A DNA stretch of 64,000 nucleotides from a virus, in the IMG/VR virus record IMGVR_UViG_3300017917_000784, positions 1-64,000 of that record. One strand, written 5' to 3'. Position numbers and translations under genes: made by a program. Each line of letters opens with the position of its first letter. Positions within the stretch are counted from its first letter, which is position 1. The notes beneath the pieces were generated by a model, which searched no databases, had not been told where the DNA came from, and saw only the letters and a list, made by a program, of their open reading frames with translations. Below are positions 24,235 to 33,267 of the stretch, piece after piece.

Positions 24235-24732
24235 ATGTCATCGAGAGATACAACACAAGACGATTTAGATTTAGAAACGTTGATCGATTTATTTGATACA
24301 GCATTAACATCTAATAATCCTGCTATGAAAAAAGCCATTAAGAACTTGCTTCTTGTGGCTACTTTAATTGACAGTGAGCTGTCTCCAGAACAACGTGTAC
24401 GTGGACCATTGCGTCAAGCCTTGGAAGATATGCGTGATCTTAGTCGACGTATGGATCGAATTGAAATGGAACAGCGTAATCAAAAGAACCCTTACACATA
24501 TCCTATGCCAGCCACTCCTTATAGTCCGGCGCCAGCCACTCCTTGGCCTAATCCTAACATTACCACGCCTTGGGTTATTCCCCCTGGCACGACTATAAGT
24601 ACATCAACTAGCGGTTCAAGTTACACTATACCTGATGCATACAGTGTTAACTCTAAAGTCACCGTTAGTACAACTGCATTTGATGATCAATTTCGTGCAG
24701 AAGAACTATTAACTAAATTAGAGAGTAAATGA
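24235..24732 (+). CDS. Phage hypothetical with helical head and Pro/Thr/Ser tail
   Basis: 165 residues from the ATG at 24235 (AAGGAAA before it). Residues 1-85 are helical and charged (LDLETLIDLFDTALTSNNPA). Residues 90-125 are Pro/Tyr-rich with two copies of PATPxxP, followed by a Ser/Thr-rich beta-like segment. Similar Ser/Thr-rich designs occur at 31442 and 35804. It overlaps the next gene by ATGA. Function unknown. Confidence 0.68.
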   Translation: MSSRDTTQDDLDLETLIDLFDTALTSNNPAMKKAIKNLLLVATLIDSELSPEQRVRGPLRQALEDMRDLSRRMDRIEMEQRNQKNPYTYPMPATPYSPAPATPWPNPNITTPWVIPPGTTISTSTSGSSYTIPDAYSVNSKVTVSTTAFDDQFRAEELLTKLESK

Positions 24733-26285
24733 ATAAAAATTTAACCGCCACGCAGAAAGACTATGCAATATTTTTGCCAGCAACGTCTGGCTTTTATGCT
24801 ACATTTATAGGGAAACAGCGGTATGGTAACTATGTGGATCCAGCACGTATTCCTAAGTCTTTCCTTAACGGTGTAGAAAGTTTAAACTACCTAAACCCAG
24901 ATAAGGGTGCATTTTATTATAATTGGTGTTTATATTCAGCAGGGCATGCCAATCTTGACTTAAACAAAGTAGATCACGGTGAGGACATGTTCCGTAATCG
25001 AGATCGAAATACTAGTTGGGTATTAGGCGACAGCGGCGGTTTCCAAATTGGTAAAGGTGTATGGGAGGGTGATTGGAAAAATCCTAACTGTCCTAAAGCA
25101 CAAAAGAAACGCGAACAAGTTCTTAAGTGGATGGATGCACTTATGGACTATGGTATGTGTCTTGATATTCCTGCTTGGGTTGCTCGTAGCCCTGCTGGTC
25201 AAAAAGCCACAGGTATTACTACTTACGCAGAAGCAGTTCAAGGAACTTATATTAACAATGATTGGTTTGTAAACAATCGCAACGGTAATTGTAAATTCCT
25301 TAATGTGTTACAAGGCGAAAATCATGCCGATGCAGATGATTGGTATGATCGTATGAAGAAGTATTGTGATACTAAGATTTATGGTGATCGTGCTTTTAAC
25401 GGCTGGGCTATGGGCGGACAAAATATGTGCGACATACACTTAGTATTAAAAAGATTAGTAGCATTACGATTCGACGGATTACTTGAAAAGGGCCAACACG
25501 ATTGGATGCACTTCTTAGGCACAAGTAAACTAGAATGGGCAGTATTACTCACTGACATTCAACGAGCAGTTCGTAAGTACCATAACCCTAATTTTACAAT
25601 CAGTTTTGACTGTGCAAGTCCGTTCTTAGCCACAGCCAACGGTCAAGTCTATGTTCAAACAGAAACTGAGGATAGAACTAAATGGGTCTACAGAATGTTA
25701 CCTAGTATTGATAACAAAAAATATCATCAGGACACTAGACTATTTCGAGATGCAGTAGTACAAGACGGACATTTTAAAAACTTTGACAACAGCCCAATTA
25801 TCGACGGAGTAGAAATCAAAGATGTTTGTATTTACGGTCCAGGCGATTTGAATAAAATTGGCAAAGAAGGTAAAACAAGTTGGGATAGTTTTAGTTACGC
25901 TATATTAATGGGCCATAATGTTTGGATGCATCTAAACAGTGTGCAAGAAGCCAATCGTCAATATGATGCTGGTCGCTGTCCTAGTATGCTGGTTCAGGAA
26001 CGCTTTGATAGATTATTTTTTAAAGACATCGTTGAAGCAATATTTTCAACCAGTGATAGAGCAACTGCTGACAAGGTAGTAGAAGAATACAGTCGTTTTT
26101 GGATGAGTATTATTGGTACAAGAGGTGCAGTAGGTAAGAAAACAGTAAATGCTAGTACCAAATATTTCGAATTGTTTGACGAAGTGGACAATAATAGTGT
26201 ACAATCTACTGAAGAAGGCCATAGCGAAGAGTTTTCTGAAGAAGAAATTCACAAATTAGACAATTTAGAAGAAAGTGTAAAATGA
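24729..26285 (+). CDS. dpdA: TGT/DpdA-family 7-deazaguanine transglycosylase-like protein
   Basis: 518 residues. Tell-tale tRNA-guanine transglycosylase elements are GDSGGFQIG (Asp101, base recognition), GWAMGGQ (about 220), FLGTSK, and FDCASPF...NGQVY, aligned with the TGT segment FDCVxPTRxGRNGQ, which makes Asp294 the likely nucleophile. The canonical CxCxxC zinc motif of bacterial TGT is not visible and the protein is much longer than TGT (about 375). Phage and island-encoded relatives (DpdA) insert 7-deazaguanines into DNA. FolE and QueE in the same window support a DNA-modifying role. Confidence 0.8.
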   Translation: MNKNLTATQKDYAIFLPATSGFYATFIGKQRYGNYVDPARIPKSFLNGVESLNYLNPDKGAFYYNWCLYSAGHANLDLNKVDHGEDMFRNRDRNTSWVLGDSGGFQIGKGVWEGDWKNPNCPKAQKKREQVLKWMDALMDYGMCLDIPAWVARSPAGQKATGITTYAEAVQGTYINNDWFVNNRNGNCKFLNVLQGENHADADDWYDRMKKYCDTKIYGDRAFNGWAMGGQNMCDIHLVLKRLVALRFDGLLEKGQHDWMHFLGTSKLEWAVLLTDIQRAVRKYHNPNFTISFDCASPFLATANGQVYVQTETEDRTKWVYRMLPSIDNKKYHQDTRLFRDAVVQDGHFKNFDNSPIIDGVEIKDVCIYGPGDLNKIGKEGKTSWDSFSYAILMGHNVWMHLNSVQEANRQYDAGRCPSMLVQERFDRLFFKDIVEAIFSTSDRATADKVVEEYSRFWMSIIGTRGAVGKKTVNASTKYFELFDEVDNNSVQSTEEGHSEEFSEEEIHKLDNLEESVK

Positions 26286-27160
26286 CAGCATTAGTTGTTG
26301 GATTGGGCATGGGTAATCTCTATGTTCAAGAATTAAAAAAATTAGGACATACTGTTGATACCGTTGACACAGATAAAAACAAAAATCCAACATTTTTATC
26401 CGCAGATCAGGTAACCGGTCATTACGCTATTGCCGTTATTTGTACTCCAAATTTTACACACGAGCCCATTGCAAGAACTATTGCAGATAAATGCGATATA
26501 GTTTTAATTGAAAAGCCAGGAGTCAAAGATAGTAATTCTTGGAAACAATTAACCGAAGATTATCCCAATACTAGATTTATGATGATTAAAAATAATCAGT
26601 ATAGGGATGAAATTTCACTGTTTAAAAAACAAGCTCTAGAAAGTAACAAAGTTTACGTTCGATGGAATAATGCAAATAGGATACCAAGTCCCGGCAGTTG
26701 GTTTACTACTAAATCAAAAGCATTTGGCGGAGTTAGCAGAGATTTAATACCGCACATGCTCAGTTATTATTGTGCGTTAACAGATTATAAGCAAGGTAAT
26801 AAAATTACTGCGACAGCAAAACAAAACTACGAACTTAAAAATATAGATTCCACCGATTACGGTATTATTGATCCTAACGGAATATATGACGTTGATGATT
26901 TTTGTTTGTTTGAATTTAAAAACGAAAACACCACTTGGATATTGACTGCTAATTGGAGAACTAAATTAGATCATGATGATAGTAGTATTGCATTTGTGTC
27001 TAAAAACGAATTGCCTAATAGATATGAGTTAGGGTTATGTCCTGAAGAAGCATATAATAAAATGATGTCAACTGCAATACAAAACCTAAATAATGACGAG
27101 TTTTGGAAAATACAATTGGATCAAGATCTTTGGATACATCAACAGATAGAAAATTTATGA
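26282..27160 (+). CDS. Gfo/Idh/MocA-family NAD(P) oxidoreductase
   Basis: 292 residues. The N-terminal Rossmann fold has VVGLGMGN (glycine motif, about 5) and VICTPNFTHEP; IEKPG (near 80) is the family hallmark EKP. The second half is the usual alpha/beta substrate domain with GGVSRDLIPHML, containing the expected Asp-x-x-x-His pair. Members oxidise or reduce sugars, cyclitols such as myo-inositol, and their amino derivatives. Substrate unknown. ATGA overlaps at both ends tie it to the dpdA-like gene and the SulP transporter. Confidence 0.88.
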   Translation: MTALVVGLGMGNLYVQELKKLGHTVDTVDTDKNKNPTFLSADQVTGHYAIAVICTPNFTHEPIARTIADKCDIVLIEKPGVKDSNSWKQLTEDYPNTRFMMIKNNQYRDEISLFKKQALESNKVYVRWNNANRIPSPGSWFTTKSKAFGGVSRDLIPHMLSYYCALTDYKQGNKITATAKQNYELKNIDSTDYGIIDPNGIYDVDDFCLFEFKNENTTWILTANWRTKLDHDDSSIAFVSKNELPNRYELGLCPEEAYNKMMSTAIQNLNNDEFWKIQLDQDLWIHQQIENL

Positions 27161-28326
27161 AACCTCATATAATGTTGAGGAACAGTCTAGCAGGTATTAC
27201 GACTAGTCTGGCCATGGTGCCAGAAGTTGTTGCTTTTGCTTTATTGGCACAAGTTAATCCGTTAGTTGGTCTCTATGCCGCAGTGGTACTCGGATTAGTT
27301 ACTGCATTATTTGGAGGCAGACCAGGACTAATCAGCGGCGGCGCAGGTAGTTTGGCCGTAGTTAGCGTTGCCTTAGTTGTCAGTCACGGTGTGGAATATC
27401 TGTTTGCCTGTATTATACTTATGGGTATTTTTCAATTTTTATTTGGAGTATTTAGGTTAGGCAAACTAATCAAATTAGTAAGTCCTAGTGTAATGACTGG
27501 GTTTGTTAACGGATTGGCATTAGTTATTTTCCTTTCTCAATTTCATCAACTTAAAATCGATGATGTATGGTTACAAGGTTCAGCGTTGTTTAACATGATC
27601 GGCCTTGTTGCTGTTACTGTCTTCGGAGTAATTGTTGCTCCTAAAATAACTCGTCACATTCCAGCCAGCCTTTTTGGTATAGTGTTAGTCACTGCTATAG
27701 TATGGTGGTTTGGTATCGAGACTAGAACTGTTGGAGATATTGCTCAAATTAGTGGTTCCCTTCCTAGTTTTAATATTCCTAGTGTGCCTATGACGTTAGA
27801 GACCCTTTGGATTATTTTGCCTTATAGTTTGATACTTGCTATGATTGGGTTAATTGAGACATTATTAACTGCTAATTTGGTTGACGATTTTGTACATCAA
27901 CATAAACCCAATCATAAAACACACCCAAATAAAGAAAGTATGGCTCAAGGAGCAGGTAATATTTTAACTGGCTTTTTTGGAGGAATGGGCGGCTGTGCTA
28001 TGATTGGTCAAACTGTAATTAATCTAGAGGCTGGTGGATTTCATAGATTAGCAGGAGTTGTCCAAGCACTTTGCATCCTTGCTTACATTGTATTTGCTAG
28101 TTTTTTAATTGAGTCAATACCACTGGCCGCATTGATTGGTGTAATGTTTGTTGTGTGTTATCATACATTTAACTGGAAAAGTTTAAAAGTCTTTACACAG
28201 CCTAAAGAAGATGTTATTATTATTTTTATAGTAACTGTATCAACTGTGATTTTTAATTTGGCATATGCTGTTATAATTGGGGTACTATTAACTACCTTAC
28301 TTAACTATCGAAGAAAAGTTATATGA
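27157..28326 (+). CDS. SulP-family anion transporter without STAS domain
   Basis: 389 residues from the ATG at 27157 (overlapping the previous stop); an upstream in-frame start at 27103 would add 18 residues unlike the family. About ten to twelve hydrophobic helices; AMVPEVVAFALLA near the start and RPGLISGGAGSLAVV are typical of SulP permeases for sulfate, bicarbonate or dicarboxylates. The C-terminal regulatory STAS domain is missing, as in short bacterial SulP proteins. As an inner-membrane importer it would change host anion supply. Confidence 0.9.
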   Translation: MKPHIMLRNSLAGITTSLAMVPEVVAFALLAQVNPLVGLYAAVVLGLVTALFGGRPGLISGGAGSLAVVSVALVVSHGVEYLFACIILMGIFQFLFGVFRLGKLIKLVSPSVMTGFVNGLALVIFLSQFHQLKIDDVWLQGSALFNMIGLVAVTVFGVIVAPKITRHIPASLFGIVLVTAIVWWFGIETRTVGDIAQISGSLPSFNIPSVPMTLETLWIILPYSLILAMIGLIETLLTANLVDDFVHQHKPNHKTHPNKESMAQGAGNILTGFFGGMGGCAMIGQTVINLEAGGFHRLAGVVQALCILAYIVFASFLIESIPLAALIGVMFVVCYHTFNWKSLKVFTQPKEDVIIIFIVTVSTVIFNLAYAVIIGVLLTTLLNYRRKVI

Positions 28327-29213
28327 ATGTAAAAGTGTTACAGACATTAGGCGATGGAAAATTTGTAGAAGTTGACTGGAAAAAGCCCGAACCAACTAAT
28401 ACAGAAATTGAAGTCAAAAATATTATGACCGGTATCTGTCGTAGCGATATTGATATGATGACCGGTGATTTTGGCCCGTTACCTATTCATATGCAAGGGC
28501 ACGAGGGGTTAGGTGTAGTAACTAAAGTAGGTAGTGAAATCACAGATGTTAAAGTTGGAGATTTAGTTGCTACACGCGGCGAACCTGCTTATGCTGATTA
28601 TTATAATGTTAAGAAAAAAGAATATGTATCGGTACCCGAAGCTCACCCAAGATATATTATTGAACCTGTGGCCTGCGGTATTAATATTGTAGAGCAACCT
28701 AGAAAAGAAATTGAAAAACGACAAGGCGGAAGGTTATTAATTCTAGGTAGTGGGTTTTTAGCCTGGGTAGCGTACCATGATATTCTTTGGAATAAGTTTA
28801 ATTTTGAAATTGATGTAGTGGGTACTGCTAACAAAGACCTTTGGGGCGATGTTCTTAAATCAGAATATCATGGCAAGTATGACGTTATTATTGATTTGAG
28901 CAGTAAAGACGATGCGTTAACTAAAGATATTTTAAATGTTGGAGCATTAGTTATTTTTGGTAGTCAAAAATCTACTAACAGTGACTTTAGGTATCTACTT
29001 TGGAATGCCTGTACTATGACATTTCCTAGTCCAAGAAATGATGAGTTTTATTATTGGATGAAAAAAGCCGTTTACAGGATTCAAAACGGTGAACTTGATG
29101 TTGACAAGTTCTGGACAAAAGCATATAATAGAAGCACAGAATGGCAACAGGCGTTTCAAGACGGGTTGAATAGGCAATTAGGCTACAGTAGAGGGTATAT
29201 TAAATGGGTTTGA
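28323..29213 (+). CDS. Zinc-type medium-chain dehydrogenase (short MDR)
   Basis: 296 residues, shorter than usual (about 340). CRSDIDMMTG (zinc Cys, about 38) and GHEGLGVVTKVG (about 61) mark the catalytic domain of alcohol/polyol dehydrogenases. RLLILGSGFLAW is the Rossmann glycine loop. The structural zinc CxxCxxC lobe is absent. MDR enzymes oxidise polyols, threonine or aminocyclitols; specificity is unclear. It is coupled to SulP (ATGA) and to the next gene by a 10-base overlap. Confidence 0.85.
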   Translation: MNVKVLQTLGDGKFVEVDWKKPEPTNTEIEVKNIMTGICRSDIDMMTGDFGPLPIHMQGHEGLGVVTKVGSEITDVKVGDLVATRGEPAYADYYNVKKKEYVSVPEAHPRYIIEPVACGINIVEQPRKEIEKRQGGRLLILGSGFLAWVAYHDILWNKFNFEIDVVGTANKDLWGDVLKSEYHGKYDVIIDLSSKDDALTKDILNVGALVIFGSQKSTNSDFRYLLWNACTMTFPSPRNDEFYYWMKKAVYRIQNGELDVDKFWTKAYNRSTEWQQAFQDGLNRQLGYSRGYIKWV

Positions 29214-29728
29214 ATACCGAAGAACGACAAGGGGTAGTGTATTTTACAGGATACGAAGTTGAACATACTATATGCCATGGTATGTTTACATTGTTTGTAG
29301 TAGGAACACCTCCATTAAAAGAAATTATAGAACAGGCCGAAAAACACAAAGTTAAACACGTTTACTTTGGTACTAGTCAAAGTTTTAATCCTAAAAGTAT
29401 TAGCCATGAAGAATATAAAGCATGGGATGAAGTCATCGTTGGATGTTTGAAAAAAGATTACTGGGTTACATTGGATTTTGGAGTTGAACATATCGAAGGT
29501 GTGCTCGAAAGTTGCTATTGCGAATATCCTCGGTTTGTTCCAATGATTAGTGTAAAACTTCCATACATTAACCAACTTAATTATAATGCTACACTTAAAT
29601 TAGATGATCGTACGTGGGGTGCTACTAATCCTGGAGTATGGACTCATCACCTGCCAAGTTTGCTAAGTAAAGATAAATTTACCTACTGGGATCAATATAC
29701 TCAAGACACGGAAATAAAATGCAAATGA
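29204..29728 (+). CDS. Conserved phage hypothetical protein
   Basis: 174 residues of mixed alpha/beta sequence with several buried-looking strands (HVYFGTSQSF, DYWVTLDFGVEH). No motif of a known enzyme. I associate the pattern with uncharacterised proteins in marine T4-like phages. It overlaps both neighbours by about 10 bases. Confidence 0.7.
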   Translation: MGLNTEERQGVVYFTGYEVEHTICHGMFTLFVVGTPPLKEIIEQAEKHKVKHVYFGTSQSFNPKSISHEEYKAWDEVIVGCLKKDYWVTLDFGVEHIEGVLESCYCEYPRFVPMISVKLPYINQLNYNATLKLDDRTWGATNPGVWTHHLPSLLSKDKFTYWDQYTQDTEIKCK

Positions 29729-30120
29729 AAATTAAACACGACGTTAGACCCAACAAAATGATCTGGGTTACCTTTCGCAAAGAAGGTATTCATAAATATC
29801 CAGCCGCATTAACAGACCCCAATTTAGCAACAGGAGACGAGTATGATGTTTCGTTCCTTGGTTATCCTCACCGTCATATCTTCCATTTCAGGGTGTGGAT
29901 CTCTGTGCAACACAATGACAGGGACATCGAGTTCATCCAATTCAAACGATGGCTCGAGTCGCTGTATAATGGTCAAGGTGCCGTTCTAAGCCTTGACTAC
30001 AAGAGTTGCGAAATGATGTCAGATGATTTATATGACATCATTAGCAAAAAGTATCCGGACCGTGAGGTTTGGATTGAGGTCTCCGAAGATGGAGAAAATG
30101 GTTCATTCATCAAATATTAA
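29719..30120 (+). CDS. Conserved phage hypothetical protein
   Basis: 133 residues from the ATG at 29719; the ATGA at 29725 is an alternative start. A compact alpha/beta protein, rich in aromatic residues and histidine (FLGYPHRHIFHFRVW), with no membrane segment. Function unknown. Base composition in 29830-30110 is slightly richer in GC than its neighbours. Confidence 0.65.
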   Translation: MQMKIKHDVRPNKMIWVTFRKEGIHKYPAALTDPNLATGDEYDVSFLGYPHRHIFHFRVWISVQHNDRDIEFIQFKRWLESLYNGQGAVLSLDYKSCEMMSDDLYDIISKKYPDREVWIEVSEDGENGSFIKY

Positions 30121-30139
30121 TCTTAAAGGAAACACTAAG

Positions 30140-30376
30140 ATGAAACCCGAAGTAGTCAAAATTTTTGACGATCTTGAAGCACTGCATAATTTCTGCAGAA
30201 TCGAACTCCTGCCGTTTGACCCGGCAGATTTGTACAACCGTAGTTCCAAAGTTTGGCGCGATTTCGAATATTCAAAGAAGCCTAAACGTCAGTGGAACAA
30301 TGACAAGCCGCGATACAACAACGACCGGCCACGTCATAATAAAGAGTTTAATAATAAACCACGCTGGGAAAGATGA
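30140..30376 (+). CDS. Small basic tail protein with Asn/Arg/Lys-rich end
   Basis: 78 residues from the ATG at 30140, after an AAAGGA site. The first 45 residues form a small helical domain (VVKIFDDLEALHNFCRIEL, FDPADLYNR). The rest is a disordered, positively charged tail rich in Asn, Arg and Lys with three NDxPR-like units, likely to bind nucleic acid. Its stop overlaps the glycosyltransferase start. Confidence 0.7.
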   Translation: MKPEVVKIFDDLEALHNFCRIELLPFDPADLYNRSSKVWRDFEYSKKPKRQWNNDKPRYNNDRPRHNKEFNNKPRWER

Positions 30377-31488
30377 AAACCATCTACATAGTAGATCTTG
30401 AGGCAGTTGAAACTCGCTACACAGCGCAGTGGAAATCTCATCTGCCTAAACACCTGAGAAAGGAAGGGCACAATGTTCAAGTTATCTCTGGTCCTGAAGA
30501 TATTCCTAGTGCAACCACTCCTGGCGCTTTTCTTAATTTTGGTGGCACTAATATCTACAAGTCTAATCAAGTTGAGCAAATTGGTCGACTATTTTGCTCT
30601 GGACGCATTCACGCTGGCGACCACTTTATTTTTACTGATGCTTGGCATCCGGGCATTATAAATTTAAAATATATGAGTGAGCTACTGAACATTCCAGTAA
30701 TCACTCACGGATTATGGCACGCCGGTAGTTATGATCCTCAAGACTTTTTAGGACGTCTTGTTGGAAATAAACCGTGGGTCAGACATGCTGAGAAATCGTT
30801 TTTTTCGGCATTTGATTATAATTACTTTGCCACTTCTTTTCACATCGATATGTTTCATCATAATTTACTTAACGATGGTCTTATTGAAAATCCTTGGGAA
30901 AACGATGATAAGGTAGATATGATCCAATCCGGAAAATATGTACGCACAGGTTGGCCTATGGAATATATGGAAGATATTCTTACTGCTTATAAAGGCATGA
31001 AGAAGCGTAATCTTATATTGTTTCCACATCGTATTGCTCCAGAAAAACAAGTTGAAATTTTCCGTGACTTAAAAGAACACTTGCCGCAATATGAATTTGT
31101 TGTATGTCAGGATCAACAACTGACTAAAAACGAGTATCATAATTTGCTCGGTGAAGCAAAACTAGTTTTCAGTGCTAACTTACAAGAAACGTTGGGCATA
31201 TCTTGTTATGAAGGTGCGGTCGTAGATGCTATCCCTATGGTTCCTGACAGACTTAGTTATACAGAAATGTATTACGATACTTTCAAGTATCCTAGTAAGT
31301 GGACTGAGAGTTGGGAAAATTATCAAGGATATCGTCCGTATCTCTGTAAAAAGATTATAGAATATATGGACAACTATGATAAGTTCCTTCCTCAGTTGAA
31401 AAAACAGACTAAGGACTTAACAGACAACTTTTTTACTGCTAATGGACTCTATCAACAACTCAAGCATACCCATAGTATCGATAGATGA
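30373..31488 (+). CDS. GT-B-type glycosyltransferase
   Basis: 371 residues. The C-terminal domain shows NLILFPHRIAPEKQVEIFRDL (donor-domain start, like family 1/4 transferases) and ETLGISCYEGAVVDAIPMVP, matching the E-x7-E phosphosugar motif region of GT-B enzymes. The N-terminal half is an alpha/beta acceptor domain. It would move a sugar from a nucleotide-sugar to DNA, protein or a surface glycan; the acceptor is not evident. Its end overlaps the next gene by 47 bases. Confidence 0.75.
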   Translation: MKTIYIVDLEAVETRYTAQWKSHLPKHLRKEGHNVQVISGPEDIPSATTPGAFLNFGGTNIYKSNQVEQIGRLFCSGRIHAGDHFIFTDAWHPGIINLKYMSELLNIPVITHGLWHAGSYDPQDFLGRLVGNKPWVRHAEKSFFSAFDYNYFATSFHIDMFHHNLLNDGLIENPWENDDKVDMIQSGKYVRTGWPMEYMEDILTAYKGMKKRNLILFPHRIAPEKQVEIFRDLKEHLPQYEFVVCQDQQLTKNEYHNLLGEAKLVFSANLQETLGISCYEGAVVDAIPMVPDRLSYTEMYYDTFKYPSKWTESWENYQGYRPYLCKKIIEYMDNYDKFLPQLKKQTKDLTDNFFTANGLYQQLKHTHSIDR

Positions 31489-31819
31489 TATTCTATCTTC
31501 TGATACTATAACGTTGACATCTACTGGAATAGATACAATGTCTAGTGCCAATACTATTACTATTGATCTTAGTAACTATACTGGTAGTCAACCGTCATAC
31601 TACGATTCTACTATAGGAAACATAACATTAGGTTCAGGAGATAGTTTTAATTGGAGTATGATTGAAACTATCCCGTTTGAAAACGGGTTTCCAGAATGGC
31701 AAGATTTTCAAGAAATGTGCAAAGAGTATCCTGGATTAGAAAAAACACTTGAACACTTAAAATCATTTTACAAACTTTGTAAAGACGATTGGGAAACAAA
31801 GAAGAGAGGCGATGCCTAA
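31442..31819 (+). CDS. Phage hypothetical with Ser/Thr-rich head and helical end
   Basis: 125 residues. Residues 1-70 are a Ser/Thr/Ile-rich, probably beta or disordered region. Residues 80-125 (PEWQDFQEMCKEYPGLEKTL, YKLCKDDWETKK) form a helical module that recurs in small proteins of marine T4-like phages and is similar to the end of the 35804 product. Function unknown. Confidence 0.65.
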   Translation: MDSINNSSIPIVSIDDILSSDTITLTSTGIDTMSSANTITIDLSNYTGSQPSYYDSTIGNITLGSGDSFNWSMIETIPFENGFPEWQDFQEMCKEYPGLEKTLEHLKSFYKLCKDDWETKKRGDA

Positions 31820-32780
31820 CAGTGATAACGGTACTATCTGTTCAGCATTCTGGCGTCATACTAATTTACGAGGCGACGACAGAGTGTTTCCCTGTTGCCG
31901 CTTTAAAGAACCTGTAGGAAAGTTTGACGGCGATGTTGTTAAAATTCTTAACAGCGAAGAATATCAAGAACTGCGTAGAGCCAGTTTAGCCGGAGAAAAA
32001 ATTTCTGGCTGTGCCAAATGCTATCATGAAGAAACATTAGGTAAAGAAAGTCTACGACAGCAGTTTAATAAGACCTATAATAGAGATAATGTCGAACTAG
32101 AATATTTAGAAATTGGTTTTGACAATATATGTAATCTTACCTGCGATGGGTGTTTTGACGAATTTAGCAACTCCTGGGCTAAGAAAAATAATCCGGATAA
32201 ACCAAAAAGAATCTTAACAACAAAATTACATGAAATTAAATCGTTACCTGATACCATAAGAAAAATATTGTTTTTAGGTGGCGAGCCGTTGATGACTAAC
32301 CGCCATAAAAAATTACTTAAGATGGTTAAGAATAAACATATGGTATCTGTGACCTACAACACCAATGGAACGTTTTTATTAGATTTAGACACTACTGATT
32401 TGTTAGACGAATTTAAAAAAGTTGATTTTATTGTTAGCATAGATGCTTATGGTGTTTTAAATAATCATGTAAGAAACGGAAGTAAGTGGGCAGGAATATT
32501 AGAATTTATAGATCAAATAGAGGATCTAGGATTTGATATATCTGTACACACAGTTATTCATAAAAATAATTGGTTTGGTCTTGCAGACTTACACAAATTT
32601 GTAGATCGTATGAGGTTACCCTGGACTACAAATATATTGACGTATCCCGCTCAGTTAGATATAATCAACCTAACAGATCAAGAAAAAAATAATTTTAAAG
32701 AAATACTCGATTCTACAGAAATCCCTAACAAGGATTATATTTTGGAACATTTATTCCACAGAAAGGCCGATAATGTTTAA
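31812..32780 (+). CDS. Radical SAM enzyme (twitch-type)
   Basis: 322 residues. CNLTCDGC (about 107-114) is the canonical CX3CX2C cluster site, followed by ILFLGGEPLM (GGE SAM motif). An N-terminal cysteine set (CCRF, CAKCYHEE) in the first 75 residues may bind an auxiliary cluster. The reaction is unknown; relatives include peptide- and cofactor-modifying enzymes. A related protein lies in the minus-strand operon (55729-56919), also close to an amidinotransferase. It overlaps neighbours at both ends by 8 bases. Confidence 0.9.
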   Translation: MPNSDNGTICSAFWRHTNLRGDDRVFPCCRFKEPVGKFDGDVVKILNSEEYQELRRASLAGEKISGCAKCYHEETLGKESLRQQFNKTYNRDNVELEYLEIGFDNICNLTCDGCFDEFSNSWAKKNNPDKPKRILTTKLHEIKSLPDTIRKILFLGGEPLMTNRHKKLLKMVKNKHMVSVTYNTNGTFLLDLDTTDLLDEFKKVDFIVSIDAYGVLNNHVRNGSKWAGILEFIDQIEDLGFDISVHTVIHKNNWFGLADLHKFVDRMRLPWTTNILTYPAQLDIINLTDQEKNNFKEILDSTEIPNKDYILEHLFHRKADNV

Positions 32781-33267
32781 ATGGTTTTTAAATTTTCTAG
32801 AAAAAATAGGTCGCAAAAGAATTATTCTAGACAGAGAATCCAGCGAACCGTATTTGGAAAGATATTACCTATTTCTTAAAGAACGTAAAACTTTTCCATT
32901 CAATATATTTGTACACAAGTTTCTTAAGTCAGATCCGGACGATGTACACGATCACCCTTGGCCTTATGCTACACTAATTCTCAAAGGTGGATACTATGAA
33001 TGGGTTCCGCAATTTGACAAAGAAGGAAAATTGTCTTGTGAAATTCGCAAATGGCGAGGTCCTGGACATTTTCGTATTTGTAGTCCTAACTCCTATCATC
33101 GCATCGAGTTAAAGGAAGGCGTTACTGCTTGGACATTGTTCATGCCAGGACCACAGCGTCGTGAGTGGGGGTTCTTAGTAAATAACCAATGGATACATAA
33201 TGACCAGTATCTTGAAAACAGGAAACGAATAAATGAAAAATCCGCTGTTGGATACCGACGCTTATAA
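32773..33267 (+). CDS. Cupin-like protein
   Basis: 164 residues. DVHDHPWPYATLILKGGYYE and, later, SPNSYHRIEL fit the two cupin motifs (HxH...G and H near the second strand) of a metal-binding beta-barrel. It could be a dioxygenase, isomerase or sugar epimerase. Placed between a radical SAM gene and an oxygenase-like gene with overlaps at each end (8 and 35 bases). Confidence 0.7.
   Translation: MFKWFLNFLEKIGRKRIILDRESSEPYLERYYLFLKERKTFPFNIFVHKFLKSDPDDVHDHPWPYATLILKGGYYEWVPQFDKEGKLSCEIRKWRGPGHFRICSPNSYHRIELKEGVTAWTLFMPGPQRREWGFLVNNQWIHNDQYLENRKRINEKSAVGYRRL

Noticed and set aside
24729-26285. Ordinary tRNA-guanine transglycosylase
   Set aside because: The protein is about 140 residues longer than TGT and the CxCxxC zinc motif is not visible, so DpdA-like is preferred; a tRNA role cannot be fully excluded without structure.
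27103-27156. Upstream start for the SulP transporter
   Set aside because: It would add 18 residues inside the preceding gene that do not resemble the family, while ATG 27157 overlaps the stop as ATGA and starts just before the first membrane helix.
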